Shown piece after piece: positions 51,125 to 60,488 of a stretch of 64,000 bases of DNA (positions within the stretch are counted from its first letter, which is position 1; each line of letters begins with the position of its first letter). The notes under the pieces were generated by a model. That model ran no database searches. It worked only from the letters and a program-made list of their open reading frames with translations, and was not told the origin of the DNA. The translations under genes and the position numbers were made by a program. Source of the DNA: Haloferula helveola (GTDB lineage: Bacteria > Verrucomicrobiota > Verrucomicrobiia > Verrucomicrobiales > Akkermansiaceae); contig NZ_AP024702.1 of NCBI RefSeq assembly GCF_037076345.1, positions 5,084,001 through 5,148,000 on the forward strand, in the 5' to 3' direction.

Positions 51125-53266
51125 ATGAGCTCCGCAGTCCAGTTTCTCCATCAAGACCGAATTCCCAGCACCGGATGTCTCGTCGTTCCGGGCCGGGTGG
51201 ACTTCCATGAACTGCTTCACCTTGAGCAGCTGTTCGCAGGACGGACGATCACGTGGCTGATCGAGGAGAATGCGAAACTCGATGCGCCGGTCGCGGCTTT
51301 TCTCGAGCGTTCGGGGTCGGGCGCGGTGTTTTCGGACGACGATGCCGACCCGGCAGCAGCCGGCAAGCAACTCGAGGCGCTCATCAAGGATGGTGGGGTG
51401 CTCATTTTCATCCATGGCAAGGCGGTTGCCCGGCCGGGAACGCCGTGCCACATCCCTGGCAGAACCCTGACGACGCTCGGAGCCTTCGGCTTGCCGCTAT
51501 TGCCGATCGCGATCGAGTACCCGCGTGAGGCAGCGCTTCCGATCGAGCGCGCCGCTTCCCTGCCCCGGGCCGTCTTTTCGGTGGCGAAGCCGATCCCAGC
51601 CGCCAAAGCGTCCGCCGCCGCCCTGCAGGAGGCTCTCTACGCCGCCGCCGAGGAAGCCTATGCCGGGCGTCCGTTGTTCAAGGGGTCGCTGGCGACTGCC
51701 CTACTGGAAGGGCTCAAGGCCCATCGCCGAAACAAGCTGTTCGATGGCGCTGATGACTCCTCACTCGGCTTCGACCGCTTGCTGGCAGCGGCCCTCGTTT
51801 TCTCCAAGCACATCCGCGAGGAGACCGACAACCCGCGGGTCGGGATCATCCTTCCGCCGGGTAAGGCCGGCATGGTGGCGAACCTTGCGGTCCTTTTCGC
51901 CGGGAAAACTCCGGTGAACCTGAACTTCACCGCCAGCCATGAGGCGATCCGCTCGGCCATGCGCCAGGCGAAGCTCGATCGCTACATCACCGCGGACCCG
52001 TTCGTCCGAAAGGTCGCATCGTTCCCATGGCCGCCGAACCGCGACATCATCTTCATCGAGCGCGTGCTGCCCTCGCTGAAGAGGAAGATCATCACTTGGG
52101 CGATCCTCTCACGCATCCTGCCTGCCGGCGTCTTGAAGACCCTGTTCCGTATCGGCAAGCGCAAGGGCGATGACGAGGCGGTGTTGCTCTTCACGTCCGG
52201 TTCATCGGGCGAGCCGAAGGGCGTTCCGCTCAGCCATCGCAACGTGCTGGCGAATGTCTGCCAGTTCGGCACCCGTGTGCAGGCGTCGAGCAACACGCGG
52301 ATCCTCGGAAGCCTGCCGCTGTTCCACTCGTTCGGTTGTACGGTCACGCTCTGGTATCCGATCCTCGACGGGATCGATCTGGTCACCTATCCGAATCCCC
52401 TCGATACCAAGCGGCTTGGCGAGTTGATCCATCAGCACTCGATCACGTTCCTGCTCGCGACGCCGACCTTCCTCCGCGGCTACATGAAGCGGGTAAAGCC
52501 CGAGCAACTGCGGTCGCTGGAACTGGTCGTGACCGGTGCGGAGAAGCTCCCGCTGAACCTCGCCGAGTCTTTTGCCGAACGCTTCGGCGTCGAGGTTCTC
52601 GAAGGCTACGGGCTGACCGAGACGTCACCCGCCACCAACGTGAACCTGCCTGTCCCGGCGGCCATCGATGGCGAATGGGTCGTGCCGTCTTCGCGGCGCG
52701 GTTCGGTCGGCCATTTGCTGCCGGGAATCGCCGTCCGCCTGACGAATCCGGCGACCGACGAGGCATGCCCCCTCGACCAGCAGGGCATCATCTGGCTGAA
52801 GGGCTCGAACATTTTCCCCGGCTATCTCGACAGCCCGAAGAAGTCGGCTGAAGTGTTGGATGGTGAGCGCTGGTTCCGCACGGGCGATGTGGGACGCCTT
52901 GATTCCGACGGCTTCCTCTACATCGAAGGACGGATTTCCCGCTTTTCGAAAATCGCCGGTGAGATGGTTCCGCACGAGACGGTCGAGGCCGCCATCAACA
53001 AGGCGCTCGGTCTTGATTCCGAGGCGGAGCGCAAGATCGCGGTCGTCGGGATTCCCGATGAAAAAAAGGGCGAGGCGATCGTCCTGCTGTCGACCATCGC
53101 CGGTCAGGCGCTCGAGCAAGAGTGCATCGACCTCCGCTACAAGCTGATGGACGCCGGTGTCCCGAGCCTGTGGTGCCCGAAGGCGATCGTGCCGGTTTCG
53201 GAGATTCCCGTTCTGGCTTCGGGCAAGCTGGACCTGAAGGGATGTCAGGCGCTCGCCGAAGAGTGA
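51125..53266 (+). CDS. Aas-like acyl-ACP/AMP-dependent synthetase
   Basis: A 713-residue protein resembling bifunctional acyl-ACP synthetase/lysophospholipid acyltransferase (Aas). The N-terminal ~190 residues correspond to the acyltransferase region but I see no HX4D motif; GVLIFIHGKAVARPGTPCHIPG is only a partial match to the family fold. The C-terminal adenylating domain has LLFTSGSSGEPKGVPLSHRN, GYGLTETSPATN, ERWFRTGDVGRLDSDGFLYIEGR and the final ASGKLDLKG with its catalytic lysine. Likely role is ATP-driven fatty-acid activation; the acyltransferase activity is doubtful. Confidence 0.82.
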   Translation: MSSAVQFLHQDRIPSTGCLVVPGRVDFHELLHLEQLFAGRTITWLIEENAKLDAPVAAFLERSGSGAVFSDDDADPAAAGKQLEALIKDGGVLIFIHGKAVARPGTPCHIPGRTLTTLGAFGLPLLPIAIEYPREAALPIERAASLPRAVFSVAKPIPAAKASAAALQEALYAAAEEAYAGRPLFKGSLATALLEGLKAHRRNKLFDGADDSSLGFDRLLAAALVFSKHIREETDNPRVGIILPPGKAGMVANLAVLFAGKTPVNLNFTASHEAIRSAMRQAKLDRYITADPFVRKVASFPWPPNRDIIFIERVLPSLKRKIITWAILSRILPAGVLKTLFRIGKRKGDDEAVLLFTSGSSGEPKGVPLSHRNVLANVCQFGTRVQASSNTRILGSLPLFHSFGCTVTLWYPILDGIDLVTYPNPLDTKRLGELIHQHSITFLLATPTFLRGYMKRVKPEQLRSLELVVTGAEKLPLNLAESFAERFGVEVLEGYGLTETSPATNVNLPVPAAIDGEWVVPSSRRGSVGHLLPGIAVRLTNPATDEACPLDQQGIIWLKGSNIFPGYLDSPKKSAEVLDGERWFRTGDVGRLDSDGFLYIEGRISRFSKIAGEMVPHETVEAAINKALGLDSEAERKIAVVGIPDEKKGEAIVLLSTIAGQALEQECIDLRYKLMDAGVPSLWCPKAIVPVSEIPVLASGKLDLKGCQALAEE

Positions 53267-53267
53267 G

Positions 53268-53654
53268 TCACTTGATGACTTCCTCGCCCTTCTTCTCGCT
53301 CCAGATCCAGACCTCCTCACCTCCGCGGCTTTCACGAACCTCTTCGTGGAACCAGCCGTAGGCCTCGCTCCAGTAGAAGTCGTAGCAGCGGACCTTGCGG
53401 ACGAGTCCGCGCTCGGTCACGACCGGATGGACGGTCGTCACGCGGCGCACGTCGCGATACTCGAACCCGCTCTTGGTGCGGTGGGATCCTTCGACGATAT
53501 TCGCCACCCGGATTCCGCTTTCGCGGATTTCCAGGACTTGGGCGATCAGGCTCTTGGCGACATCCTCGGTCAGTTGGGTCGTGGGCGCGCCGGCACAGAC
53601 GATGGATGAGAATCCGATCAGGGCAGCGGCAATGAGTGAAGCTGGGGTCTTCAT
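53268..53654 (-). CDS. Secreted protein of unknown function
   Basis: A 128-residue protein with a signal peptide (residues ~5-20, cleavage near CAG-A). The mature part is beta-rich and ends in KKGEEVIK. No family is recognised. It is convergent with the Aas-like gene with 1 bp between stops and is followed on the same strand by a thioredoxin-fold gene. Confidence 0.55.
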   Translation of the reverse strand: MKTPASLIAAALIGFSSIVCAGAPTTQLTEDVAKSLIAQVLEIRESGIRVANIVEGSHRTKSGFEYRDVRRVTTVHPVVTERGLVRKVRCYDFYWSEAYGWFHEEVRESRGGEEVWIWSEKKGEEVIK

Positions 53655-53728
53655 GGGAATTCAAACGGTTGCAACCGTGAGTCTATTCACATGCCGACGC
53701 CGTTTTCCAGCAAAGTCGCAGCGCGGAA

Positions 53729-54811
53729 TCAGTTCTCGTCGAGGACCGCGGCGGCCGTCAGTTCGGCGAATGTTCCCATCGCACCGACGTAGTGGATCTT
53801 CCGCTCCGGCCCGAGAACATAGGCGGTCGGCCAGACGCCCACCCGGTACTGCTTGCCGAGGTCGTTCGATGGATCCGAGAAATTCGGCCAGTCGACGGTG
53901 CCGGCGGCCTGCATCTTGCGGAGCTCTTCCCGCGGGTCACTGTTCACTCCGACGACCTCGAACGACTTTCCGGCGAACCGCTCGTCCTTGCGCATGGCGG
54001 AGACCCACTCGATCAGGCCGTCCGCGCCCTCGCCCGCCGAATTCCAGAAGACCAGCAGCACGACATTTCCGGAATGATCGGAAAGCTTCATCGGGCGGCC
54101 GCCGGAGTCGACGCCCTCCAGGTCGGGAGCGACCTGGCCCTTGCTGAGGTTCATGATGATGTAGAGCTCCTCTTCGGCGAGCTGTGCCATCGAGACACCG
54201 TCGACCTCCACGTCGGCAGAGTCGATGATCGCCTTGCGCAGCATGGTGAGCCGTTCACGCATCACCCGCGGATCGTCGCCCATGCCTTTCGCCATCATCG
54301 CGATTCCGAGCGCCGCGACTCCCGAGATCTTCGGATCCGGGTTCTCCTTCTCGATCCGCCGCAACAGGTTAAGCGACTCGTTGTCGCCCGCCGCGACCAG
54401 TCCCATGCACATCGGTGCCAGCTTGCGGCTCTTGACGTGATACTTCCCCACGGCTCCGACCACCGCGGAGACCTCCTTGCGCATCGCCGGGCGCGTGACG
54501 CCCTCCTCGTCCTCATCGACCAGGCCGCTGGCGATCCTGAGGAACCACGCCGCCGGCTCGAGAGTCCATTCCTTGTCGAGGTCGCTGCCGATCACCCGCC
54601 ACATCCGCGTCGCCGCCTCGTCCGGACGGGGCCGTTCTTCCTGAAGCAAGCGCTGGCGCTCCGTTTCCCCCTTGGCCAATCGCAGCTTGATCGAGAACGC
54701 CTCCATCGACTTCTCATACGACTGCCGCACCGCGGACGCCTGATCCGGCGTGCCGGCGGTTGCTGGCAGGACGGAAAGCGCAAGGGTGGCGAGGATTCGG
54801 GAAATCCGCAT
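53729..54811 (-). CDS. TlpA-like thioredoxin-fold protein lacking CxxC
   Basis: A 360-residue secreted protein (signal ~1-19) with an alpha-helical N-terminal domain (~20-215) and a C-terminal thioredoxin-fold domain (~225-358). The fold shows GQVAPDLEGVDSGGRPMKLSD, then VVLLVFWNSAGEGADG where CxxC should be, and VGVWPTAYVLGP with the cis-Pro. The active-site cysteines are replaced (N-S-A-G-E-G), so it cannot do disulfide chemistry in the usual way. The upstream gene gatC is divergent. Confidence 0.75.
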   Translation of the reverse strand: MRISRILATLALSVLPATAGTPDQASAVRQSYEKSMEAFSIKLRLAKGETERQRLLQEERPRPDEAATRMWRVIGSDLDKEWTLEPAAWFLRIASGLVDEDEEGVTRPAMRKEVSAVVGAVGKYHVKSRKLAPMCMGLVAAGDNESLNLLRRIEKENPDPKISGVAALGIAMMAKGMGDDPRVMRERLTMLRKAIIDSADVEVDGVSMAQLAEEELYIIMNLSKGQVAPDLEGVDSGGRPMKLSDHSGNVVLLVFWNSAGEGADGLIEWVSAMRKDERFAGKSFEVVGVNSDPREELRKMQAAGTVDWPNFSDPSNDLGKQYRVGVWPTAYVLGPERKIHYVGAMGTFAELTAAAVLDEN

Positions 54812-54911
54812 GGCTTCAGGCTAGCACTCCGCTTCCGGCTGACAAGCCCCCCGCCCCGATGGCTTTCCAACGCTTGCGGTGACCGGCCCGGTCCCCTTTA
54901 CTCCCGGCCCG

Positions 54912-55205
54912 ATGGCCACCAACCACATCGATGTGCGATATGTCGCCGGACTGGCGAGGCTGGAGCTCAGCGACGCCGAGTGCGCGACCTTCCAGCCCCA
55001 GCTCGATGCGATCCTTGAGTATGCCGAAAGCCTGTCGAAGCTGGACGTCGAGGGCATCGAGCCGACGGCCCACCCGGTTCCGGTCTACGATGTGATGCGG
55101 GAAGACGTGCCCGACACCAGCCTGCCGGTCGAAGCCGTGCTCGCCAATGCACCGGAGCAGGCCCAACAGCAGATCCGGGTCCCGAAAGTCATCGCCGACG
55201 CCTGA
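54912..55205 (+). CDS. gatC: Aspartyl/glutamyl-tRNA amidotransferase subunit C
   Basis: Stabilises GatA in the GatCAB amidotransferase. The 97-residue protein has VRYVAGLARLELSD near the N-terminus, FQPQLDAILEYAESLSKLDVEGIEPTAHPVP and REDVPD, all typical. ATG at 54912 was chosen over a GTG 33 bp upstream, matching the usual short N-terminus. It is followed by gatA after 4 bp. Confidence 0.93.
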   Translation: MATNHIDVRYVAGLARLELSDAECATFQPQLDAILEYAESLSKLDVEGIEPTAHPVPVYDVMREDVPDTSLPVEAVLANAPEQAQQQIRVPKVIADA

Positions 55206-55209
55206 TTCC

Positions 55210-56625
55210 ATGTCTCTCGCCACCTCCACGATTGCCGGACTCCGCAAGCGACTTGTCGCCGGTGAAATCCGTCCATCCGATATCCTCGATGACCTCGCCA
55301 CCGCCATTGCCGAGCGGGATGGGGATGTCGGCGCATACCTTTCCCACGATCTTGAGTCGGCCAAGGCACTTGCCGATCAATCCGATCTCAGCCTGCCCCT
55401 TGGCGGGATCCCGATCGGACTGAAGGACAACATCAATGCCATCGGCGAGCGTTGCACCTGTGGATCGCGCTATCTCGAAAACGGCTACCGGGCACCCTAC
55501 GACGCCACGGTGACCGCACGCCTCAAGCAGGCCGGCGCGGTGCCCTTCGGGCGACTGAACATGGATGAGTTCGCGATGGGCTCATCGACCGAGAATTCCG
55601 CCCTCGGCAGGACCCGGAACCCTCACGATCCCGAAAGAATACCGGGTGGTTCGTCCGGAGGTTCGGCCGCCGCTGTGGCCGCCGGCACGGCGATCGCCAC
55701 TCTGGGGTCGGATACCGGAGGCTCGATCCGGCAGCCCGCATCCCACTGCGGCGTCGTTGGCCTCAAGCCCTCCTACGGCCGCGTTTCCAGATATGGACTG
55801 GTCGCCTTCGCGTCATCGCTTGACCAGATCGGCCCTCTCACGCGGACGGTCGAGGATTCGGCGCTCCTGCTGCAGGTGATTGCCGGACACGATACGGCGG
55901 ACTCGACTTGCCTCGATGCACCCGTTCCGGATTTTACCGCAGATCTGGGCAAGGGCGTGTCCGGAATGAAGCTCGGAATGCCCAAGGAGTATTTCTCCGA
56001 CGGAATCGATCCCGAGGTGCGTGCGCTTGTCGAAGCTCGCGCGGCCAAGCTGGAGGAAGCTGGCGCCGAGTTGGTCGAGATCTCATTGCCGCACACCGAG
56101 CACGCCGTCGCGACCTACTACATCATCGCTCCCGCTGAGGCGTCTTCGAATCTCTCCCGTTTCGATGGAATTCGCTACGGTCACCGTAGTAGCGAGCACG
56201 AGGATCTTCTCGATCTCTACCGGAAGTCTCGCGAGGAAGGATTCGGCCCCGAAGTGAAGCGCCGGATCCTGCTCGGAACCTACGTGCTTTCGTCCGGCTA
56301 CTACGACGCCTACTACAGCCGGGCGCAGAAAGTCCGGACGCTGATCCGCCGCGACTTCGAGGAAGCCTTCTCCAAAGTCGACGCGATCCTTTCGCCAGTG
56401 GTCCCTTCGCCTGCCCGGAAGATTGGGGTGAACAGCGACGATCCGCTGCAGGAGTATCTCTCGGACATCTACACCATCGCCGCCAATCTCGCGGGGATCT
56501 GCGCGATATCGGTGCCCTGCGGCGCCGTCACAAGCGCGGGTTCCGAGCTTCCGGTCGGCCTTCAGATCCTCGGCCCCCACCTTGGCGAGGCTCAACTCTT
56601 GCAGGTCGCCGCTGCGGCCGAATAG
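55210..56625 (+). CDS. gatA: Aspartyl/glutamyl-tRNA amidotransferase subunit A
   Basis: Amidase that releases ammonia from glutamine for transamidation of misacylated Glu-/Asp-tRNA. The 471-residue protein has the Ser-cis-Ser-Lys catalytic core: Lys72 (GLKDN), Ser148 in GGSSGG, and Ser172 in DTGGS. YGLVAFASSLDQIG and the long C-terminal domain are also typical. gatB is not in the window. It forms an operon with gatC. Confidence 0.96.
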   Translation: MSLATSTIAGLRKRLVAGEIRPSDILDDLATAIAERDGDVGAYLSHDLESAKALADQSDLSLPLGGIPIGLKDNINAIGERCTCGSRYLENGYRAPYDATVTARLKQAGAVPFGRLNMDEFAMGSSTENSALGRTRNPHDPERIPGGSSGGSAAAVAAGTAIATLGSDTGGSIRQPASHCGVVGLKPSYGRVSRYGLVAFASSLDQIGPLTRTVEDSALLLQVIAGHDTADSTCLDAPVPDFTADLGKGVSGMKLGMPKEYFSDGIDPEVRALVEARAAKLEEAGAELVEISLPHTEHAVATYYIIAPAEASSNLSRFDGIRYGHRSSEHEDLLDLYRKSREEGFGPEVKRRILLGTYVLSSGYYDAYYSRAQKVRTLIRRDFEEAFSKVDAILSPVVPSPARKIGVNSDDPLQEYLSDIYTIAANLAGICAISVPCGAVTSAGSELPVGLQILGPHLGEAQLLQVAAAAE

Positions 56626-56650
56626 GAGCGGCTCCCTTCGGGTGCCGGCT

Positions 56651-57112
56651 TCACAACTTCCCGAACCTTTCTTCGAGCACCTCTCTGCGGTGTTGGAAAA
56701 TTCGCTCAAGCTTGCTCCTCACGAACAAGCCGTGGGCAATCGCTCCGAACGGGCCCATCGGCAGTCCGTAGTGGACGAGGTCCTGCATTCGCACCCCGCC
56801 ATTGATTTCTGTGAAGTGATGCCGGTGATGCCAGAAGGCGTAGGGCCCGAAACGCTGTTCGTCGACAAACGCGACCTTGTCCTCCACCGCCTTGATCTCG
56901 GTCACCCATGGAACCCAGACGCCCGGCAGGATCTTGACCTTGTAGGTAATGATCTGCCCCTCGTGCATGACTTCGGAGCGACAGCTCTCGATCCGGAATC
57001 CGAGCTCATCCGGCGTGATCTCGTCGAGATTGCGGGGCGAGGAAAAGAACTCCCAAGCTTGCTCCACGGAAATGGGCAGGTCCTGCGTCTGTTCGAGGAT
57101 GTGAATCTTCAT
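56651..57112 (-). CDS. SRPBCC (START/Bet v1-like) ligand-binding protein
   Basis: A 153-residue protein with the SRPBCC fold. The N-terminus MKIHILEQ-type strand precedes PISVEQAWEFFSSPRNLDEITP, and later strands alternate with the hydrophobic cavity residues (HHRHHF, YGLPMGPFG). These folds carry hydrophobic ligands or act in polyketide/cell-envelope chemistry; the ligand is unknown. ATG at 57112 was chosen because the conserved block begins there. It is convergent with gatA. Confidence 0.75.
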   Translation of the reverse strand: MKIHILEQTQDLPISVEQAWEFFSSPRNLDEITPDELGFRIESCRSEVMHEGQIITYKVKILPGVWVPWVTEIKAVEDKVAFVDEQRFGPYAFWHHRHHFTEINGGVRMQDLVHYGLPMGPFGAIAHGLFVRSKLERIFQHRREVLEERFGKL

Positions 57113-57156
57113 CGGCGCGCCGGAAACTGGCACTCGCGAGGAAAGGCGCAAGCGAC

Positions 57157-57882
57157 TTAGGAGAGCACGAGCAATCCTACCACTGCAGCGAAGCATAGCG
57201 CGGAACCCACGCAGAGAAGTTCAAAGAGAATCGGGACCTTTTCCCCCCGACGCTCTCCGAGAATCAGTGAGAAAGTTCCAAAGAGACCGGCTCCGAGAAG
57301 CAGTCCACCATAGATCCATACGGACCGGTCTTGAATATCGGATGGCAGAGCAAAGTTATCGGCGGCCAATACTATCATGCTCGCGCCGCCAATCGGAATC
57401 GCGATGACGCCCACGCAGCCCACACTCGTGAAGAGTATTGGTGCTTTTGCGGATCCGGGGTAGAGCCAGTCGCCAGTCGGGATCCTTGTCAGGCCTTTCG
57501 CAGGGCTCACCCAAACCCAGATCCAAGCGTTCACCCTCCGCGTCCCGGGTACCTGCGCTCCAGCTGCGTCTTGGGTCAGGGTGACCGGCAGTTTTCGCCG
57601 CTCGTATTCCTCCCCTGCCAGCTGGCCCGGCGACAGCCCTTCAAACTGATCAAGTTCGGCAAGGGTCTCCCCGCTTACCTTCCAGACTTCGCCGATCACA
57701 TCATCGCCATAGGTTGCCGGAACGAATGCAGGATACCAAGACACCCGATACAGATGTCCGCCAACTCTTGCTGAACCTAGATACTCCGCGCCATCCAACC
57801 TATGGGCATTCGACGCTCCCCTCCTCAGCGTCCCGTAAACGAACACCAATTCCCCATCGGTATCGTGGGACTTCGGGTTCAC
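57157..57882 (-). CDS. Gamma-glutamylcyclotransferase-like protein with membrane tail
   Basis: A 241-residue protein in two parts. The N-terminal half (~1-140) has the GGCT/AIG2 fold with FVYGTLRRG (residues ~14-22) and LDQFEG, the family's catalytic-type glutamate segment. The C-terminal half (~150-240) carries three membrane helices. GGCT enzymes act on glutamyl compounds, here on an unknown substrate. The GTG start overlaps the obgE stop (GTGA), so translational coupling is likely. A membrane-tethered GGCT is unusual. Confidence 0.8.
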   Translation of the reverse strand: MNPKSHDTDGELVFVYGTLRRGASNAHRLDGAEYLGSARVGGHLYRVSWYPAFVPATYGDDVIGEVWKVSGETLAELDQFEGLSPGQLAGEEYERRKLPVTLTQDAAGAQVPGTRRVNAWIWVWVSPAKGLTRIPTGDWLYPGSAKAPILFTSVGCVGVIAIPIGGASMIVLAADNFALPSDIQDRSVWIYGGLLLGAGLFGTFSLILGERRGEKVPILFELLCVGSALCFAAVVGLLVLS

Positions 57883-58925
57883 GCCCGGTATCCGACTTCC
57901 TTGTCGAGGTAGTCGCGAAGCTCCTCCAAGCCTTCCTCCATCTCTGCCGAGATCGGGATGACCCGGATCTTCGGAAAGCGAGCCCGGAAGATCTTCAGAT
58001 TTTCCTCGGACGCCTCGAGGTCCATCTTGTTGGCGATCACGATCCACGGGAACTCGCCGAGCTCCTCATCGTACTCGCGCACTTCCTTGCGGAGAATCTC
58101 CAGATCGGAGATCGGGTCGCGCCCCTCGCTGCCCGCCATGTCGATCACGAACAGCAGCGTCCGGCAGCGCGTGATGTGGCGCAGGAACTCGTGCCCGAGG
58201 CCACGGTTCTCGTGAGCCCCTTCGATCAGTCCGGGAATGTCGGCGACGGTGCAGCGGCGGAAGTTGTCGAACTCGACCACGCCGACCACCGGTTGAAGGG
58301 TGGTGAACGGATAACTCGCGACCTTCGGATGGGCGTGCGACAGCTTGCCGATGAGGGTCGACTTGCCGGCATTCGGGAATCCGACGAGGCCGGCGTCGGC
58401 GATGCGCCGAAGTTCAAGATAGTAAACTCCCCGGTCGCCCTCCGTTCCCGGAGTGCTCTCGGTCGGCGTCTGGTGGGTCGCTGTTTTGAAATGGGTGTTC
58501 CCCTTGCCGCCGACGCCACCGGTGCAGAGGACGAATTCCTGCCCGTTCTCCGTCAGGTCGATCACCGGCTCGAGGTCGATCCCTTCTTCGCTGCGCTCGA
58601 GTTTTACCGCATCCTGGATGTTGTCGGCATTCGCCCGATACACGACCGTCCCCGGAGGAACCCGGCCGATCACCGTTTTCCCCTTGCGGCCGCTGCGCTT
58701 GAATCGGCTTCCGTGTTGGCCGTTCTCGGCGATCAGCTTCGGATCGAAGTGATACTGGCGGAGGTTGTCGGTCGATGGATCGACCTTCAGGATCACCGCG
58801 CCGCCATCACCGCCGTCGCCGCCGTCGGGGCCGCCCCTGGGCACGAATTTCTCGCGTCGAAAGGAAACGTGTCCGTTTCCTCCGTCGCCGGCCTTGGCGT
58901 AAATCCGGATATGGTCGATGAACAT
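57879..58925 (-). CDS. obgE: Obg GTPase
   Basis: Essential GTPase coupled to 50S ribosome assembly and the stringent response. The 348-residue protein has the glycine-rich OBG fold (FIDHIRIYAKAGDGGNGHVSF and GGDGGDGG, 1-160) and a G domain with GFPNAGKST at 182-190 (G1), DIPG at 229-232 (G3), and NKMD (G4) near 290. It lacks an extended OCT domain. The stop overlaps the next gene's start. The MATE gene lies upstream in the same orientation. Confidence 0.96.
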   Translation of the reverse strand: MFIDHIRIYAKAGDGGNGHVSFRREKFVPRGGPDGGDGGDGGAVILKVDPSTDNLRQYHFDPKLIAENGQHGSRFKRSGRKGKTVIGRVPPGTVVYRANADNIQDAVKLERSEEGIDLEPVIDLTENGQEFVLCTGGVGGKGNTHFKTATHQTPTESTPGTEGDRGVYYLELRRIADAGLVGFPNAGKSTLIGKLSHAHPKVASYPFTTLQPVVGVVEFDNFRRCTVADIPGLIEGAHENRGLGHEFLRHITRCRTLLFVIDMAGSEGRDPISDLEILRKEVREYDEELGEFPWIVIANKMDLEASEENLKIFRARFPKIRVIPISAEMEEGLEELRDYLDKEVGYRA

Positions 58926-58958
58926 GGCGATTGCTGGTGGCGGGCCCCAGTGAGTGAT

Positions 58959-60383
58959 TCAGACCTTCGCGTCCAGCCATTTTCCACGGAAGTGGAGGCG
59001 CGCGAAAATGAACGACTGGCAGACGAGGTCGAGACTCAAGATGATCCAGACCGCGATCAGGCTGGTCATTCCGAAGTGCGAGGCGCTGCCGAGAACGATG
59101 ATCCGGAAGAAGATCATACTGACAAACGAGTAGCGGATGACCATCGGAGTGGCCCCTGCCCCACGCATCGAGGTCTTGAGGACGATGCAGCTCGCGAAGA
59201 AGGGTTGGCTGAGTGCGCACACCACGAACAGTGGTGCCGCCAGAGTAACGTGGAGGGCGCTGTCGGGTGCGACCAGCTCGACGACCTGGCGCCCCCCGAG
59301 GATGAAGAAAACACCCATGGCCGACATCACCAGTGCGGCGAACTTCCAGCACAACCTCACCGCCTTCACCGCCATCTCCTTCGATCCGGCGCCGAGGTAT
59401 TGACCGGCGAGAGCCGCCGCCGCGGTGGCGATGGCGAAGCCCGGCAGGAACGACATCGACTCGACCCGGATCGCGAGGATGTGCGCTCCAAGCGCGCCTT
59501 CCGCAGGCAGTCTCGAGATGATCCGGATGCCATAGGCATGGATGCCCCACATGCCGGCGATTTCGAGCGCCTGCGGCGCGCCGACCCGCATGATCCGTTT
59601 CAAGGTGTCGAGAGACAACCGCAGGGCCTTGACCGACCAGTGGAGTTCCTCTTCGCCTCCGCGCACGAGCAAGCTGACCACCAGCAGACCGGCTCCCCAT
59701 CCGACAACCGTGCCGAGAGCAATCCCCTCGATGCCGCGTCCTCCGAGTGGTTCGGGGCCGAACACGAACAGCCAGCTGCAGATCATGTTGACGCCGTTGA
59801 CGGTCACCATCCCGATGAATGGCGTCCGCGTGTCACCCGAACCGCGGAGCGCCGCATTGATGGCCAGCAGCGGGCCGCTGAAGATACCGGAAAAAGCGAA
59901 CACGCGCAGGTAGTCCTCCGCCAAGCGGGCGGCCACCGGCTTGAGATCCATCCAATGAATCAGCGGAGGGATTCCGAGCTGGAGCACGGCGAGGGAAACG
60001 AGGCCCGCCGCGAGACCGAGCCAAACGCCTTGGCCGAGGGCTTCCCGGCCGAGTCGGTAGTCCCGGGCTCCGAAGGACCGGGATACCAGTGCCATCACAC
60101 CGGTCGCCACCGCGATCTGGAGGATGTTGAAAAACCAGGCCACGTAGCCGCCCAATGCCATCGCATCGAGGATCGCGACCCGCTCGTGCCCCTCGGCCAT
60201 GCGCCCCGAAATCGTCAGGTCGGTCATCCCGACGGCAAACGTCAGCACCTGTTCGAGCAGCGGCCAGACCGCCAGCACCGCGACCTGCCTCGGAAGCGAC
60301 AGACCGGCCAGACGGCCGCCGAGGAGACGGGCCTCCGGGACCGCTCTCTGGCTCGCTTCGGCACTGCGTCCCGGTTTCGGCAT
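58959..60383 (-). CDS. MATE family efflux transporter
   Basis: A 474-residue, twelve-helix multidrug/toxin-extrusion transporter. Two six-helix halves are seen: QVAVLAVWPLLEQVLTFAVGMTDL at the start of the N half and APQALEIAGMWG at the start of the C half. GSGDTRTPF and ISGRMAEG are family loops. ATG at 60383 is the nearest start after the divergent yqgE gene. Cation coupling and substrate are unknown. It is likely in one operon with obgE downstream (33 bp). Confidence 0.85.
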   Translation of the reverse strand: MPKPGRSAEASQRAVPEARLLGGRLAGLSLPRQVAVLAVWPLLEQVLTFAVGMTDLTISGRMAEGHERVAILDAMALGGYVAWFFNILQIAVATGVMALVSRSFGARDYRLGREALGQGVWLGLAAGLVSLAVLQLGIPPLIHWMDLKPVAARLAEDYLRVFAFSGIFSGPLLAINAALRGSGDTRTPFIGMVTVNGVNMICSWLFVFGPEPLGGRGIEGIALGTVVGWGAGLLVVSLLVRGGEEELHWSVKALRLSLDTLKRIMRVGAPQALEIAGMWGIHAYGIRIISRLPAEGALGAHILAIRVESMSFLPGFAIATAAAALAGQYLGAGSKEMAVKAVRLCWKFAALVMSAMGVFFILGGRQVVELVAPDSALHVTLAAPLFVVCALSQPFFASCIVLKTSMRGAGATPMVIRYSFVSMIFFRIIVLGSASHFGMTSLIAVWIILSLDLVCQSFIFARLHFRGKWLDAKV

Positions 60384-60488
60384 GGCTCGGCGAGGAGGCC
60401 TAACGACAGTGCCGGGGGGACGCAACCGCGATCCTCCATCTTCTTGCTTTCGCCGGCGTCGTTCGGCGTTAGATTTCCGCTGGCCCCG

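Noticed and set aside
57714..60488. The 925-codon upstream extension of yqgE and similar long antisense ORFs opposite nuoL, gltB and the antiporter
   Set aside because: They run antisense to recognised proteins (obgE, MATE, nuoL, gltB) and read as His/Arg/Asp-rich shadow translations.
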